Shown one piece after another: positions 25,815 to 34,120 of a DNA stretch of 64,000 nt. Source of the DNA: Bradyrhizobium sp. CSA112 (GTDB lineage: Bacteria > Pseudomonadota > Alphaproteobacteria > Rhizobiales > Xanthobacteraceae); NCBI RefSeq assembly GCF_029051645.1, contig NZ_JAACFS010000020.1:1-64000 (forward strand). The letters run 5' to 3'. Made by a program: the position numbers and the translations under genes. Under the pieces are notes generated by a model that worked only from the letters and a program-made list of their open reading frames with translations, was not told the origin of the DNA and did not search any database. The number at the start of each line of letters is the position of its first letter. Position 1 is the stretch's first letter.

Positions 25815-25959
25815 GCGCGGGGCTTGTTTAGCAATTTGGCTACCAATTGGTGCCAGCATTCCGCCATTGCGGATAGGTCGCGATCGGCGACAGCGAATTC
25901 CAAAAGGCTCTAACCCGACCGGCCCGGTTGGCGGTCTCTTTCCTTTGGAGAGGCCCACT

Positions 25960-26094
25960 ATGTTCAAAGGCTTTGTAATGGCAGCCTTGATGCTGCTTGG
26001 TGCGTCGCAGCTAGACCAGTATCTCACCCATGGTCGGTATACCGATGCCGCCATATCGATGCTGAGGCAGATCAGGCACTCGTTCGGTATTTGA
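25960..26094 (+). CDS. 44-residue hypothetical protein
   Basis: A 44-residue ORF starting MFKGFVMAALMLLG, with a short hydrophobic N-terminal helix and a polar C-terminus containing LTHGRYTDAA and a closing RQIRHSFGI. A TTGGAGAGG ribosome binding site precedes the ATG. It may be a membrane-tethered or weakly secreted microprotein. I recall nearly identical short proteins in Bradyrhizobium. Function unknown. Confidence 0.6.
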   Translation: MFKGFVMAALMLLGASQLDQYLTHGRYTDAAISMLRQIRHSFGI

Positions 26095-26248
26095 CCTGCA
26101 ACGCGGCCGGCGTCGGCTGAATTGCGACCGCCCGTCAGGCCACCTCGGTTCACGCCGAAGGGAACGCCTTAACCTTGATGAATATTCGTTCAAGTTCCTG
26201 CAACCATCCGTCTCGCTCGGCGTCATGCTCTAAAGTGCGGAGCGCGTC

Positions 26249-26398
26249 ATGGACGACGACAGGGAACAGCGTGAACTTCAAGAGCGGGTGATGCGCTTTC
26301 GCGTGATGGAGCGCGAGGTCACTGACCCGCTTGCAATTGGGCTCCTGCACGACATCGTCACAGAATTGGAAGCGGCCCTGGAGCAGCCTGACAGATAG
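26249..26398 (+). CDS. 49-residue hypothetical protein
   Basis: A 49-residue, strongly charged, helical ORF (MDDDREQRELQERVMRF, ending EAALEQPDR). No membrane segment. It is followed 10 bases later by a perfect terminator hairpin, which supports a real transcription unit. The ribosome binding site is weak (GCGGAGCG). Function unknown. Confidence 0.55.
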   Translation: MDDDREQRELQERVMRFRVMEREVTDPLAIGLLHDIVTELEAALEQPDR

Positions 26399-26408
26399 TC
26401 ATGCAAAA

Positions 26409-26436
26409 GCCCGGCAGTCATTTCGGACTGCCGGGC
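26409..26436 (+). terminator. Rho-independent terminator hairpin
   Basis: GCCCGGCAGTC at 26409-26419 pairs perfectly with GACTGCCGGGC at 26426-26436 across a 6-base loop, preceded by AAAA. It closes the small gene at 26249-26398. Confidence 0.65.
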
Positions 26437-26595
26437 GAAACGCAAATACTAGGTGAACTGAATGCCGTGCCGCTGCTATGCGCCTATTCTGATGCGGATT
26501 TCGGAACTGTCTATCCGGAAGAGTACGGGCGCGCACTCAAAGAGGAGTTTTCAGAGAGGAACCGTGAGAGAGGAGCCGACCCGAACGGACGTGAC

Positions 26596-26790
26596 TTAAC
26601 CTCTGGGCTTCGTCTCGTCTTCCAACTCCCGAAGTCGATCGATTTGCATTTTGAAGTGCGCGGGTATCTCTCGATCTTCCTTTATCGACGCTCGTAGTCT
26701 TTCGCCAATCTTTTGAACGATCGCGCGACTGTGTCGGGAGTCAATCTCAACAGTGTTTCGCTCAACAGTGTTTCCAACAGTGTTTCGCAT
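26596..26790 (-). CDS. Small hypothetical protein with a start-codon tandem repeat
   Basis: 64 residues from the ATG at 26790, chosen because a GGAG motif lies 7 bases upstream; the earlier ATG would contain that motif. The first 14 residues come from three in-frame copies of an 11-base repeat (TVGNTVERNTVE). The rest is charged and helical (HSRAIVQKIGERLRASIKED, then RLRELEDE). Soluble, role unknown. Confidence 0.55.
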   Translation of the reverse strand: MRNTVGNTVERNTVEIDSRHSRAIVQKIGERLRASIKEDREIPAHFKMQIDRLRELEDETKPRG

Positions 26791-27079
26791 AACAGTTCTC
26801 CAGCCCACGCACGGCCCAACGACGCCGCCCGACAGTAATATCGAGGGGCCTTCTTCCTGCTTGCAGATCAGACGGAGACCGCCGCCTTTGGCTATCTTGC
26901 GCGTGCGCTTGTTCTTGAACAGCGGGTCCGAAGACCTTTGGCTATCCGCGACATGCGCCGTTCATTGACGGCGGGCGGCGGTCTCGCATCAACAATTCCG
27001 CGATGAGGACTTTCGTTCCGGTTCCATTAACGGTTGTTCAGCTTTCTTCAGGGAACTGCGAACTACGGCGCAAGCGGCC

Positions 27080-27313
27080 TCAGTGCTTGGTCTCTAATCC
27101 CCATTGGAACACCGCTTCGCATATGGGCCCGTCCTCGTTGCGCACCGAGATTGCCAGGCGGGGGCAGCCTTCACGGCGAACCGCATCGCGTGCGAGATCG
27201 GCAAGGGAGAGGGAGACTTCGCGCCGTACTGAGGCCATGTCGGGCAGGATCATGCCCTCTTCGTCAGTGGTTAGTTCGCCATCAGCAATAACATCGAAAA
27301 AGTACCGCCCCAT
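27080..27313 (-). CDS. DUF6894-like small protein
   Basis: 77 residues, MGRYFFDVIADGE at the start, then LPDMASVRREVSLSLADLARD and a final strand pattern. The RYFFD start, Asp/Glu-Gly pair and ARD motif are typical of the DUF6894 group of small rhizobial proteins. No catalytic residues are known for that group. It lies in the glmU-glmS accessory zone. Confidence 0.65.
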   Translation of the reverse strand: MGRYFFDVIADGELTTDEEGMILPDMASVRREVSLSLADLARDAVRREGCPRLAISVRNEDGPICEAVFQWGLETKH

Positions 27314-27612
27314 TGTGAACGCGCTCCCTGGTCATGGCGGGAGCGCGGTGGCGTCTCTCAGTCACCGATAAATTGCCGTGTTGACCGCGCGGTGATCCAT
27401 GGCAATCTCTGGCACTGCGGTATGTTCCAAAGAACTGACGACGATAGTGCTTATCGTCGGCGAATTCCTGCGAGCCGTCGTCGCCGAGCTGGCGAAGTAT
27501 CCCGAGTCGGGGCCAGGAATCATCGGCCGCGTCGTCGCCAAGGTGCAGCGGCAGCACCTCGCGCCGAGCACCGGCCACAACGTTGGAAGCAAGTACTGGC
27601 ATGGACGCGACG

Positions 27613-28068
27613 CTACCGCCTAACTGCTTGCGTAGCGCTCGGGGTGGTGTTGTGGTCGATCATGGTGGTCCTTACGTTATACCGAGTTCCAAAGCGTACG
27701 CCCCAGTAGAGCAGGTACTTCTGAACCCAGCCGACGTTGAGGAGCTCCATGGCTTCGAAGAAAATTCGGTCGGCGTGGTCGCGCGTCGGCGCTTCAGGAT
27801 GGGGATTGTTGAGCGCGATTCGGTAGCACAGGTAGTCATGAACGACGCCCGCGCGGCTCCAGCTTGCCCAAACTGGCAGGATCGACCACAGCAATCGTGG
27901 AATGGATGGGCCGTCGGTGATGAAGCCATTCGAAACGAGGATGACGCGACCGGAGCCGCGGCCTCCGACCTCATAGGTGAGGGGCTCTGCCAGGCGCCAT
28001 AAGCGCCAGCCATGCGTATCGTTACCGGAGAGATGCGTAATCGTCAGTTCGTTTGTGAATGCGCCCAC
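27613..28068 (-). CDS. DUF1353 family protein (phage-type)
   Basis: 151 residues from the GTG at 28068, which has an excellent GGAGG ribosome binding site 7 bases upstream. The sequence has PLTYEVG, VSNGFITDGPSIPRLLW, GVVHDYLCYR and a later DHADRIFFEAM, the signature of DUF1353, a small family common in phages and prophages. The C-terminal 50 residues are hydrophobic. It suggests the accessory zone between glmU and glmS includes phage-derived DNA. Function in the cell unknown. Confidence 0.75.
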   Translation of the reverse strand: MGAFTNELTITHLSGNDTHGWRLWRLAEPLTYEVGGRGSGRVILVSNGFITDGPSIPRLLWSILPVWASWSRAGVVHDYLCYRIALNNPHPEAPTRDHADRIFFEAMELLNVGWVQKYLLYWGVRFGTRYNVRTTMIDHNTTPSATQAVRR

Positions 28069-28491
28069 AGCTCTTCCTCCCCTTCCTCGAATAAGCGATC
28101 CCGTCAATTGATGATGCGAGGACGCTAAGGGAGATCAGCTCTTCAGACTGTGATGAGTGTCACTAAGCTCTAAGCTTGCGCAGGATGCGCTCTGAAATCC
28201 AAGTGTTGCCCGAACAGCCCGGCACGCAAGGCGCCGCGCTCCAGCGAGCGCAGTCGCGGATTACGGTGACAGGATACGGTGCAGTCCAATGCATTTCACT
28301 CTTGAGACTACGGCGCGATTGCTAATTGTCTCGTCGCCTGCGGTCGGCGTCATGCGGGCATTGGACCGCAGCTAGGTTCGCGAGTTTTTGCCAAGGTTCA
28401 TCACTGGGGCGGAGAAAACTCAAGAGGGACAGGCTGTGATCTAGTTCACATCTTGGCCCCCAAGAAAAATGATAAAAATCATAGCTTGGAA
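28069..28491. other. Intergenic region
   Basis: About 420 bases with no credible gene on either strand. CGGTGACAG at 28265-28273 resembles the start of the 21-base repeats found at 28736 and 29294. AT content rises towards 28470, just before the FixK-like box, consistent with a promoter for the small gene at 28523. Confidence 0.4.
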
Positions 28492-28505
28492 TTGGTGCAG
28501 ATCAA
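28492..28505. promoter_or_regulatory. FixK/Fnr-like box
   Basis: TTGGTGCAGATCAA at 28492-28505 matches the FNR/FixK palindrome TTGAT-N4-ATCAA at 9 of 10 core positions. It lies 17 bases ahead of the ATG of the small gene at 28523, in an AT-richer stretch. If functional it would link that gene to oxygen or nitrogen-oxide status. The closeness to the start codon would also allow repression. Confidence 0.35.
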
Positions 28506-28522
28506 ACGAACGAGGTTAGATC

Positions 28523-28714
28523 ATGCCCGCCATATTCGATCTCCTGTACCGCGAATACTGCCGTGCCCGCCTCGCCGAGATGCGGCAACAGCTTCTGATC
28601 TCGCCTGACAGGCATGAGGTCCCAGAAGCGCTTTGCGATGCCAAGAATCCTCTCGACGCTAGTCCGGCAGGCGGCAGTGAGACAACCATGCAGCACGAAT
28701 TGCCGAAGCATTAG
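28523..28714 (+). CDS. Small hypothetical protein (MPAIFDLLYREYCRAR type)
   Basis: 63 residues. The first 27 residues form an amphipathic helix (FDLLYREYCRARLAEMRQQL) and the rest is polar. GAGG lies upstream of the ATG. I recall several Bradyrhizobium proteins with this N-terminus, all of unknown function. A FixK-like site precedes it and a repeated 21-base element follows. Confidence 0.6.
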   Translation: MPAIFDLLYREYCRARLAEMRQQLLISPDRHEVPEALCDAKNPLDASPAGGSETTMQHELPKH

Positions 28715-28735
28715 GCCGACCTATAATCGCAATTG

Positions 28736-28756
28736 CGGTGACAGTGCTGGACTGCA
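28736..28756 (+). repeat. 21-base direct repeat, left copy
   Basis: The 21 bases at 28736-28756 (CGGTGACAG...GACTGCA) recur exactly at 29294-29314. The two copies bracket the small membrane gene at 28876-29124. Confidence 0.7.
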
Positions 28757-28791
28757 CCCCATAAGTGAGACAGCACCCCATAAGTGAGACA
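28754..28791 (+). repeat. Tandem duplication of 19 bases
   Basis: GCACCCCATAAGTGAGACA occurs twice in a row, at 28754-28772 and 28773-28791, with no mismatch. TGAGACA resembles an insertion-sequence end, but no transposase is present. Confidence 0.75.
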
Positions 28792-28875
28792 CATATAATT
28801 TCTGTGACAGCGCGGTTGCCATGAAGGGGAGATTGGCAAGATCTCGGCGGTGCGCTGTCCGATCACAATCGATCG

Positions 28876-29124
28876 TCATCCGCCAGAATTGCGCTTATTC
28901 AGCCATATCCGAAGCTGCCGAACCAAGAGGACGCATCCGACGCAGCCCATAACAACAAACAGCAGGTATAGGCCGAACAAGCCGACGAAGTTGAGTGGAT
29001 GGTCGTTATACGTGATAGGCTGATAATTATTTGGCTCGCCCCTGCTGCGAAAATTTGCCCAGAGCTGTCCGGTGGAGTACCATTGGATCAGCTCATAACT
29101 TCCATGCATCCCCATGAGTGACAA
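28876..29124 (-). CDS. Small single-helix membrane protein
   Basis: 82 residues. A polar, aromatic-rich N-terminal half (YELIQWYSTGQLWANFRS), one strong membrane helix (about 47-68) and a basic tail. Several ATGs lie close together at the start; the first is used. No family recognised. GC is lower than in the core genes, and the gene sits between two copies of a 21-base direct repeat, so it may have arrived as a small insertion. Confidence 0.55.
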   Translation of the reverse strand: MSLMGMHGSYELIQWYSTGQLWANFRSRGEPNNYQPITYNDHPLNFVGLFGLYLLFVVMGCVGCVLLVRQLRIWLNKRNSGG

Positions 29125-29293
29125 TATTAAGGGCCCGACGAACCCTTTATAATGCGTTCAACCTGACGGTCGCGTTTCTGCACTCAGTGTTTGGCTCTTC
29201 GCATTTCCGACCGGGACTCGGCGAGAACAACAAAAGCGAGGCTCTCCGTTGGCTTTCGTTGAATCGAAACATACGCATTGGTTATCGCCCTTA

Positions 29294-29314
29294 CGGTGAC
29301 AGTGCTGGACTGCA
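29294..29314 (+). repeat. 21-base direct repeat, right copy
   Basis: Exact copy of 28736-28756, in the same orientation and 558 bases away. Confidence 0.7.
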
Positions 29315-29833
29315 TTTAATTAAGTCTTTCTCTCTGTGAGAGTTTGCTGACACACTGCGCGCTCAAGCTAAATTATTGAACCAAATCAGCCTGATACTAC
29401 CCGTCCAGTCGCATCCGAAAAAATATTCCGCTTCCGCCGCAGGCCAAATCACCGCTATCACTTCGCCCGTCCACCCCGGCAAGAGGGGCGTATCGCGATC
29501 GTCACGGACGCGGGGTTGGATGCGGTGGACGCAGCGGCGTCGGGCGCGATCGTGGTCGCAGGGCGGGTTCTCCCGTGAGTGATCTTACGCTTGCGCAGAC
29601 GACCGGCGTTTCAAGGCCTTCGCCAGAACTTCGGCCGGCATCTCGTCGGGTCGGAGCGGCGGTTGAGGGCGCTGCGTACGGCGAAGTCGTGTGGTTCTGG
29701 CATCCGTGGCTGATGTCAAGCCAGCGGAGACGCGTCGGCCCGACCGGGCTTAGACAAATCTCAATCCGCTGGTGACGGTGGCAAGAGGAATTCGTCGCCG
29801 GGAAGAGCGCGAAGTAAGCCGTAAAGCCATTGC

Positions 29834-29939
29834 GCAGGGAATGCCGGATTGCCTCCGCTGAACCTGTATGCTCGTGTGCGTTTCCTTCTACCCATTGCAC
29901 ACGAGACCGCGGGTGCAGCGCGCATCCGGCATTCCCTGC
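29834..29939. repeat. 16-base inverted repeat
   Basis: GCAGGGAATGCCGGAT at 29834-29849 and its exact reverse complement at 29924-29939 enclose 74 bases. Part of a sequence block that appears to be repeated in related genomes (recollection). Confidence 0.6.
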
Positions 29940-30058
29940 TCCCTTTTTTAGGGAGGAACAAGCCAGACCTCGGGCAGATCATGCCGCGAGATCGCGGACC
30001 CGTATTCCGCTCGCCTCGCGGGTGTGACGGCTAATCTTACCGTGTTATAACCGTCAAA

Positions 30059-30160
30059 CCCTCATTCCTGAGGAGCCCGCGGAGCGGGCGTCTCGAAGGA
30101 TGCAGGCCACAGACCGGGCCTCATGGTTCGAGACGCACTTCGCGCTCCTCACCATGAGGG
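30059..30160. repeat. Intergenic palindromic repeat (CCTCATCCTGAGGAGC type)
   Basis: Left arm CCCTCATTCCTGAGGAGC and right arm GCTCCTCACCATGAGGG, with an inner CGTCTCGAA / TTCGAGACG pairing. A common Bradyrhizobium intergenic palindrome in my recollection. Confidence 0.65.
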
Positions 30161-30302
30161 GCTTAGATTGGGCTACCCGTTAAGCTTTCCGCTTAAGACT
30201 GTCTCAATACGCAACAATTATTGAGTACCTGTCGGGCTTCATTTCTCGTTAAGAGACTAGCGGGTTGCGACGCTATTCGTCGATTTGGGGAAATTGAACC
30301 GC

Positions 30303-32129
30303 ATGTGCGGCATTGTCGGCATACTTGGGAAAGCTCCGGTTGCGGAGCTGTTGGTAGACTCACTCAAACGCCTTGAATATCGTGGCTATGATTCCGCTGG
30401 CGTCGCCACGCTGGAAGGCGATCACCTCGAGCGGCGTCGCGCCGAGGGCAAGCTGAAGAACCTCGAAAAGCGGCTGCAGGCAGAACCGCTCGCGGGCCAC
30501 ACCGGGATCGGGCATACCCGCTGGGCGACCCACGGCAAGCCGACCGAGAACAATGCGCACCCGCATGGGACCGACCGCGTCGCCGTCGTTCATAACGGCA
30601 TCATCGAGAATTTCCGCGAGCTGCGCCAGGCGCTGGAGAAGAAGGGGACGGTCTTCAAGACCGAAACCGATACCGAGATCGTTTTGCACCTGGTCGACAA
30701 CCTGCTTCAGCAGGGTATCAAGCCGGTCGAGGCGGTGAGGGCGGCGCTGTCGGAACTGCGCGGCGCGTTCGCCCTCGGGTTCATCTTTGCCGGCGATGAC
30801 GATCTGATGATCGGCGCCCGCAACGGCCCGCCGCTGGCGATCGGTCACGGCGACGGCGAAATGTATCTGGGTTCGGATGCGATCGCGCTCGGGCCGTTCA
30901 CCGATACGATCAGCTATCTCGAGGACGGCGACTGGGTGGTGCTGACGCGCAAGGGCGCGACCGTCTACGACAAGAGCAACGCGATCGTTCACCGCGACGC
31001 GGTCAAGCACAGCGCCTCGACCTCGCTGGTCGACAAGGCGAACTACCGCCACTTCATGGCCAAGGAAATCCACGAGCAGCCGGAAGTGGTCGGCCACACG
31101 CTGGCACGCTATGTCGACATGGCGAGCGAGCGCGTGATGCTGCCGGTCAAGCTGCCGTTCGACTTCAAGGACATCCAGCGCATTTCGATCACGGCCTGCG
31201 GCACCGCGAACTATGCCGGCTATGTCGCCAAATACTGGTTCGAACGGCTGGCGCGCATTCCGGTCGAAATCGATATCGCATCCGAATTTCGCTACCGGGA
31301 GGCTCCCTTGCGCAAGGGGGATCTCGCGATCTTCATTTCGCAGTCCGGCGAGACGGCGGACACGCTGGCCGCGCTGCGCTACGCCAAGGCCGAAGGCGTT
31401 CACACCCTGTCGGTCGTGAACGTGCCGACCTCGACGATTGCGCGCGAAAGCGAAACCGTGCTGCAGACGCTCGCCGGCCCCGAAATCGGCGTCGCCTCGA
31501 CCAAGGCCTTCACCTGCCAGTTGATGGTGCTGGCCTCGCTCGCGGTCGCCGCCGGCAAGGCGCGCGGCGAGTTGTCTGGCGAAGACGAAACCAAGCTCGT
31601 TCACGGTCTCGTCGAGATTCCGCGGCTGATGGCGGCGGCGCTGACGTTGGAACCGCAGATCGAAAAGCTGGCGCGCGACATCTCGAAATCGAAGGACGTG
31701 CTCTATCTCGGCCGCGGCACCAGCTATCCGATGGCGCTGGAAGGCGCGCTGAAGCTGAAGGAAATTTCCTACATCCACGCCGAGGGCTATGCCGCCGGCG
31801 AACTCAAGCACGGGCCGATCGCGCTGATCGATGAGAACATGCCGGTGGTGGTGATCGCGCCGTTCGACCGGGTGTTCGAGAAGACGGTCTCTAACATGCA
31901 GGAAGTCGCGGCCCGCGGCGGCAACATCATTCTGATGACCGACGCCAAGGGCGCGGCGGAAGCCACCGTCGACTCCCTGGTCACGATCGTGCTGCCTGAC
32001 ATGGCATCGGCGTTCACCCCGATGGTCTATGCCATCCCGGTGCAGCTCCTGGCCTATCATACCGCCGTGGTGATGGGCACCGACGTGGATCAGCCGCGAA
32101 ATCTTGCGAAATCGGTAACGGTCGAATAG
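30303..32129 (+). CDS. glmS: Glutamine-fructose-6-phosphate aminotransferase
   Basis: 608 residues, the usual length. The start must be the ATG at 30303, because Cys2 (MCGIVG) is the N-terminal nucleophile of the glutaminase domain. GHTRWATHGKPTENNAHPH and the loop VHNGIIENF follow. The isomerase half has two SIS domains (CGTANYAG, SQSGETADTLAALR, and LYLGRGTSYPMALEGALKLKE). The end DQPRNLAKSVTVE is the conserved C-terminal tail. It produces glucosamine-6-phosphate, the first step towards UDP-GlcNAc made by glmU. Confidence 0.97.
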   Translation: MCGIVGILGKAPVAELLVDSLKRLEYRGYDSAGVATLEGDHLERRRAEGKLKNLEKRLQAEPLAGHTGIGHTRWATHGKPTENNAHPHGTDRVAVVHNGIIENFRELRQALEKKGTVFKTETDTEIVLHLVDNLLQQGIKPVEAVRAALSELRGAFALGFIFAGDDDLMIGARNGPPLAIGHGDGEMYLGSDAIALGPFTDTISYLEDGDWVVLTRKGATVYDKSNAIVHRDAVKHSASTSLVDKANYRHFMAKEIHEQPEVVGHTLARYVDMASERVMLPVKLPFDFKDIQRISITACGTANYAGYVAKYWFERLARIPVEIDIASEFRYREAPLRKGDLAIFISQSGETADTLAALRYAKAEGVHTLSVVNVPTSTIARESETVLQTLAGPEIGVASTKAFTCQLMVLASLAVAAGKARGELSGEDETKLVHGLVEIPRLMAAALTLEPQIEKLARDISKSKDVLYLGRGTSYPMALEGALKLKEISYIHAEGYAAGELKHGPIALIDENMPVVVIAPFDRVFEKTVSNMQEVAARGGNIILMTDAKGAAEATVDSLVTIVLPDMASAFTPMVYAIPVQLLAYHTAVVMGTDVDQPRNLAKSVTVE

Positions 32130-32221
32130 TCAAGTCAATCGACTGTCACGCTGGGCCTTCAAAAACCTGCTAGGATGGCTTAGCTGGATCAAGCCGGCTG
32201 CCGCTCCGACCTGGAACCACG

Positions 32222-33007
32222 ATGAACCGCGAAGAACTGCCCCCGACCGCGTCCCCGGAGGAACCCCTGCCGGAGGCGCACCACGCCGGGCTGATGGCCC
32301 GTTTCCGGAACTATTTTCTGACCGGACTGATTGTCGCAGGGCCGGTCGCGATCACGCTCTATTTGACATGGTGGTTCGTGAACTGGGTCGACAATCTGGT
32401 CCGCCCGTTCGTGCCGACGGTCTACCGTCCCGAAACCTATCTGCCGTTCGGGCTGCCCGGTTCGGGCCTGATCGTCGCCGTGTTTGCGCTGACGCTGCTC
32501 GGGTTCCTCACCGCCAACCTGATCGGGCGGACGCTGGTCGATCTCGGCGAACGCCTGCTCGGCCGCATGCCGGTGGTGCGCGCGATCTATCGCGGCCTCA
32601 AGCAGGTGTTCGAGACGCTGTTCTCGGGCAAGGGCTCGAGCTTTCGCAAGGTCGGCCTGGTCGAGTTTCCCTCGCCGGGCATGTGGTCGATCGTTTTGAT
32701 CTCGCAGTCGCCGAGCGTGAATGTAGCGAGCCAGTTGCCGGGCGAGGAGGAGCATATCTCGGTGTTCCTGCCCTGCGCGCCGAACCCGACCACCGGTTTC
32801 TTCTTCTACGTGCCGAAGAGCAAGATCATCGAAGTCGATATGACGACCGAGGACGCGGCGACGCTGATCATGTCCGCCGGCGTGGTGCAGCCCGGCTCCG
32901 ATCCGCAGAAGCGCAATGGGGCGCTGGCCGGCATGGCGAACGCGGCACGCGTGGCGAATTCGGCTGCCGGGCTGAAGCCGGCGCCTGCGAAGGTGAAGGT
33001 GGAGTAG
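32222..33007 (+). CDS. DUF502 family membrane protein
   Basis: 261 residues with two membrane segments (about 30-52 and 76-98), the connecting loop VDNLVRPFVP, and then the conserved DUF502 features LLGRMPVVRAIYRGLKQ, a VEFPSPGMWSIVLIS strand and PTTGFFFYVPKSKI. DUF502 proteins are widespread in bacteria and plants (COV1-like) and function is poorly defined, perhaps in membrane trafficking or sensing. It follows glmS by about 90 bases and may share its transcript. Confidence 0.85.
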   Translation: MNREELPPTASPEEPLPEAHHAGLMARFRNYFLTGLIVAGPVAITLYLTWWFVNWVDNLVRPFVPTVYRPETYLPFGLPGSGLIVAVFALTLLGFLTANLIGRTLVDLGERLLGRMPVVRAIYRGLKQVFETLFSGKGSSFRKVGLVEFPSPGMWSIVLISQSPSVNVASQLPGEEEHISVFLPCAPNPTTGFFFYVPKSKIIEVDMTTEDAATLIMSAGVVQPGSDPQKRNGALAGMANAARVANSAAGLKPAPAKVKVE

Positions 33008-33030
33008 GGCGGGGCGTGGGACGTTCTCCG

Positions 33031-33114
33031 CCGTCATTTGCGAGCGCAGCGAAGCAATCCATTGCTACCTCATGCACGGAAGGATGGATTGCTTCGCGGC
33101 GCTCGCAATGACGG
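33031..33114. repeat. Intergenic palindromic repeat (CGTCATTGCGAGCGC type)
   Basis: CCGTCATTTGCGAGCGC... pairs with ...GCGCTCGCAATGACGG, with inner GAAGCAATCCAT / ATGGATTGCTTC. About 84 bases in total. A recurrent rhizobial intergenic palindrome in my recollection. Confidence 0.7.
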
Positions 33115-33130
33115 ATAGACAGGCTGAACC

Positions 33131-34120
33131 ATGACCAAAAAGATCGAAGGCATCATTCCCGTGATGATCACGCCGTTTACCGAAAACGGCCAGATCGACT
33201 ATCCGGGCCTCGGTCGGCTGGTGGAATGGTACATCGACAATGGTTCGGACGCGCTGTTTGCTGTCTGCCAGTCCAGCGAGATGCAGTTTCTCAGTCTCGA
33301 CGAACGGGTTGGGCTTGCCGCTTTCGTCAGACAAGCCGCCGCGGGCCGCGTCCCGGTGATCGCTTCCGGCCACATCAGCGAAAGCCTGGACGGCCAGCTT
33401 GCCGAGTTGACCGCGATTGCCGCGACCGGGGTTGATGGCATGGTGCTCGTCACCAACCGGCTCGACGCCAAAAGGGAAGGCGGCGGCAAGTTTATCGACG
33501 ATCTGAGCTGGCTGCTCGAGCGGCTGCCGAAGCAAGTGCCCCTCGGTCTCTACGAGTGCCCGGCGCCCTATCGCCGATTGCTTACCGACGATGAGCTAAA
33601 GTTCTGCGCGGGTACCGGCCGCTTTATCGTCCTCAAGGACGTCTCCTGCGACCTCGCAACGGTGAAACGCCGGGTGGCGCTGACCAGGGGCACGCCGCTT
33701 GCCATCGTCAACGCCAATGCGGCGATTGCCTATGATGCGATGAAAGTTGGTTCGCGCGGCTTTACCGGCGTGTTCACGAACTTTCATCCCGATCTCTACA
33801 AGTGGCTGATGACCGAGAGCGCCAACCATCCGGCGCTGGCGGACGAACTTTCCGTCTATCTTGCGCTGTCGGCGATGGCCGAACCGATGGGATATCCGAA
33901 GCTCGCAAAGCTCTACCACCAGCGGCTCGGGACGTTTTCCTGCACCGACAGCCGCGCCGTCACCTTCGATATCCACGAGAAGTTCTGGGCGCTCGACGCG
34001 CTGCTGGACAAGATCGTCGAGGGCACCGAGCATTACCGGTGGCGCATTGCCGTGGTTGATGCGAGCAAGACTTATCCCGCGCCGATCAGCGGCACGGCTT
34101 CATCGCGCTCGTACAGATAA
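33131..34120 (+). CDS. DapA-family aldolase
   Basis: 329 residues, a TIM-barrel class I aldolase of the dihydrodipicolinate synthase / N-acetylneuraminate lyase family. The start IPVMITPFTENGQIDY is typical. Tyr141 (LGLYECP) and Lys169 (IVLKDVSCD) match the proton-relay Tyr and the Schiff-base Lys. The usual GTTGE motif region is replaced by AVCQSSEMQFLS, so it is probably not DapA itself but another aldolase or lyase of 2-keto acids. Its last 49 bases overlap the end of recG on the other strand. Confidence 0.83.
   Translation: MTKKIEGIIPVMITPFTENGQIDYPGLGRLVEWYIDNGSDALFAVCQSSEMQFLSLDERVGLAAFVRQAAAGRVPVIASGHISESLDGQLAELTAIAATGVDGMVLVTNRLDAKREGGGKFIDDLSWLLERLPKQVPLGLYECPAPYRRLLTDDELKFCAGTGRFIVLKDVSCDLATVKRRVALTRGTPLAIVNANAAIAYDAMKVGSRGFTGVFTNFHPDLYKWLMTESANHPALADELSVYLALSAMAEPMGYPKLAKLYHQRLGTFSCTDSRAVTFDIHEKFWALDALLDKIVEGTEHYRWRIAVVDASKTYPAPISGTASSRSYR

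Larger units (their letters stand above)
29125..30302. other. Gene-poor region with repeats before glmS
   Basis: Almost 1.2 kb without a convincing gene. The stretch from about 29480 to 30005 reads like a decayed, multicopy intergenic sequence I associate with Bradyrhizobium genomes (often producing spurious ORFs). It includes a 16-base inverted repeat (29834-29939), followed by another palindromic element at 30059-30160. The last 100 bases before glmS are AT-richer and probably carry its promoter. Confidence 0.5.

Noticed and set aside
27282..27623. Competing small frames on both strands between the DUF6894 and DUF1353 genes
   Set aside because: None has a good ribosome binding site or a recognisable domain, and they contradict each other. 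One plus-strand frame has a short hydrophobic stretch but is not supported further.
29376..30034. Several short frames around 29.4-30.0 kb
   Set aside because: They belong to a sequence block that I regard as a repeated, non-coding element, and their products are Arg/Trp/Ser-rich without structure.
30360..32060. 566-codon minus-strand frame antisense to glmS
   Set aside because: Same composition bias as other antisense frames, with no recognisable fold. glmS on the plus strand is certain.
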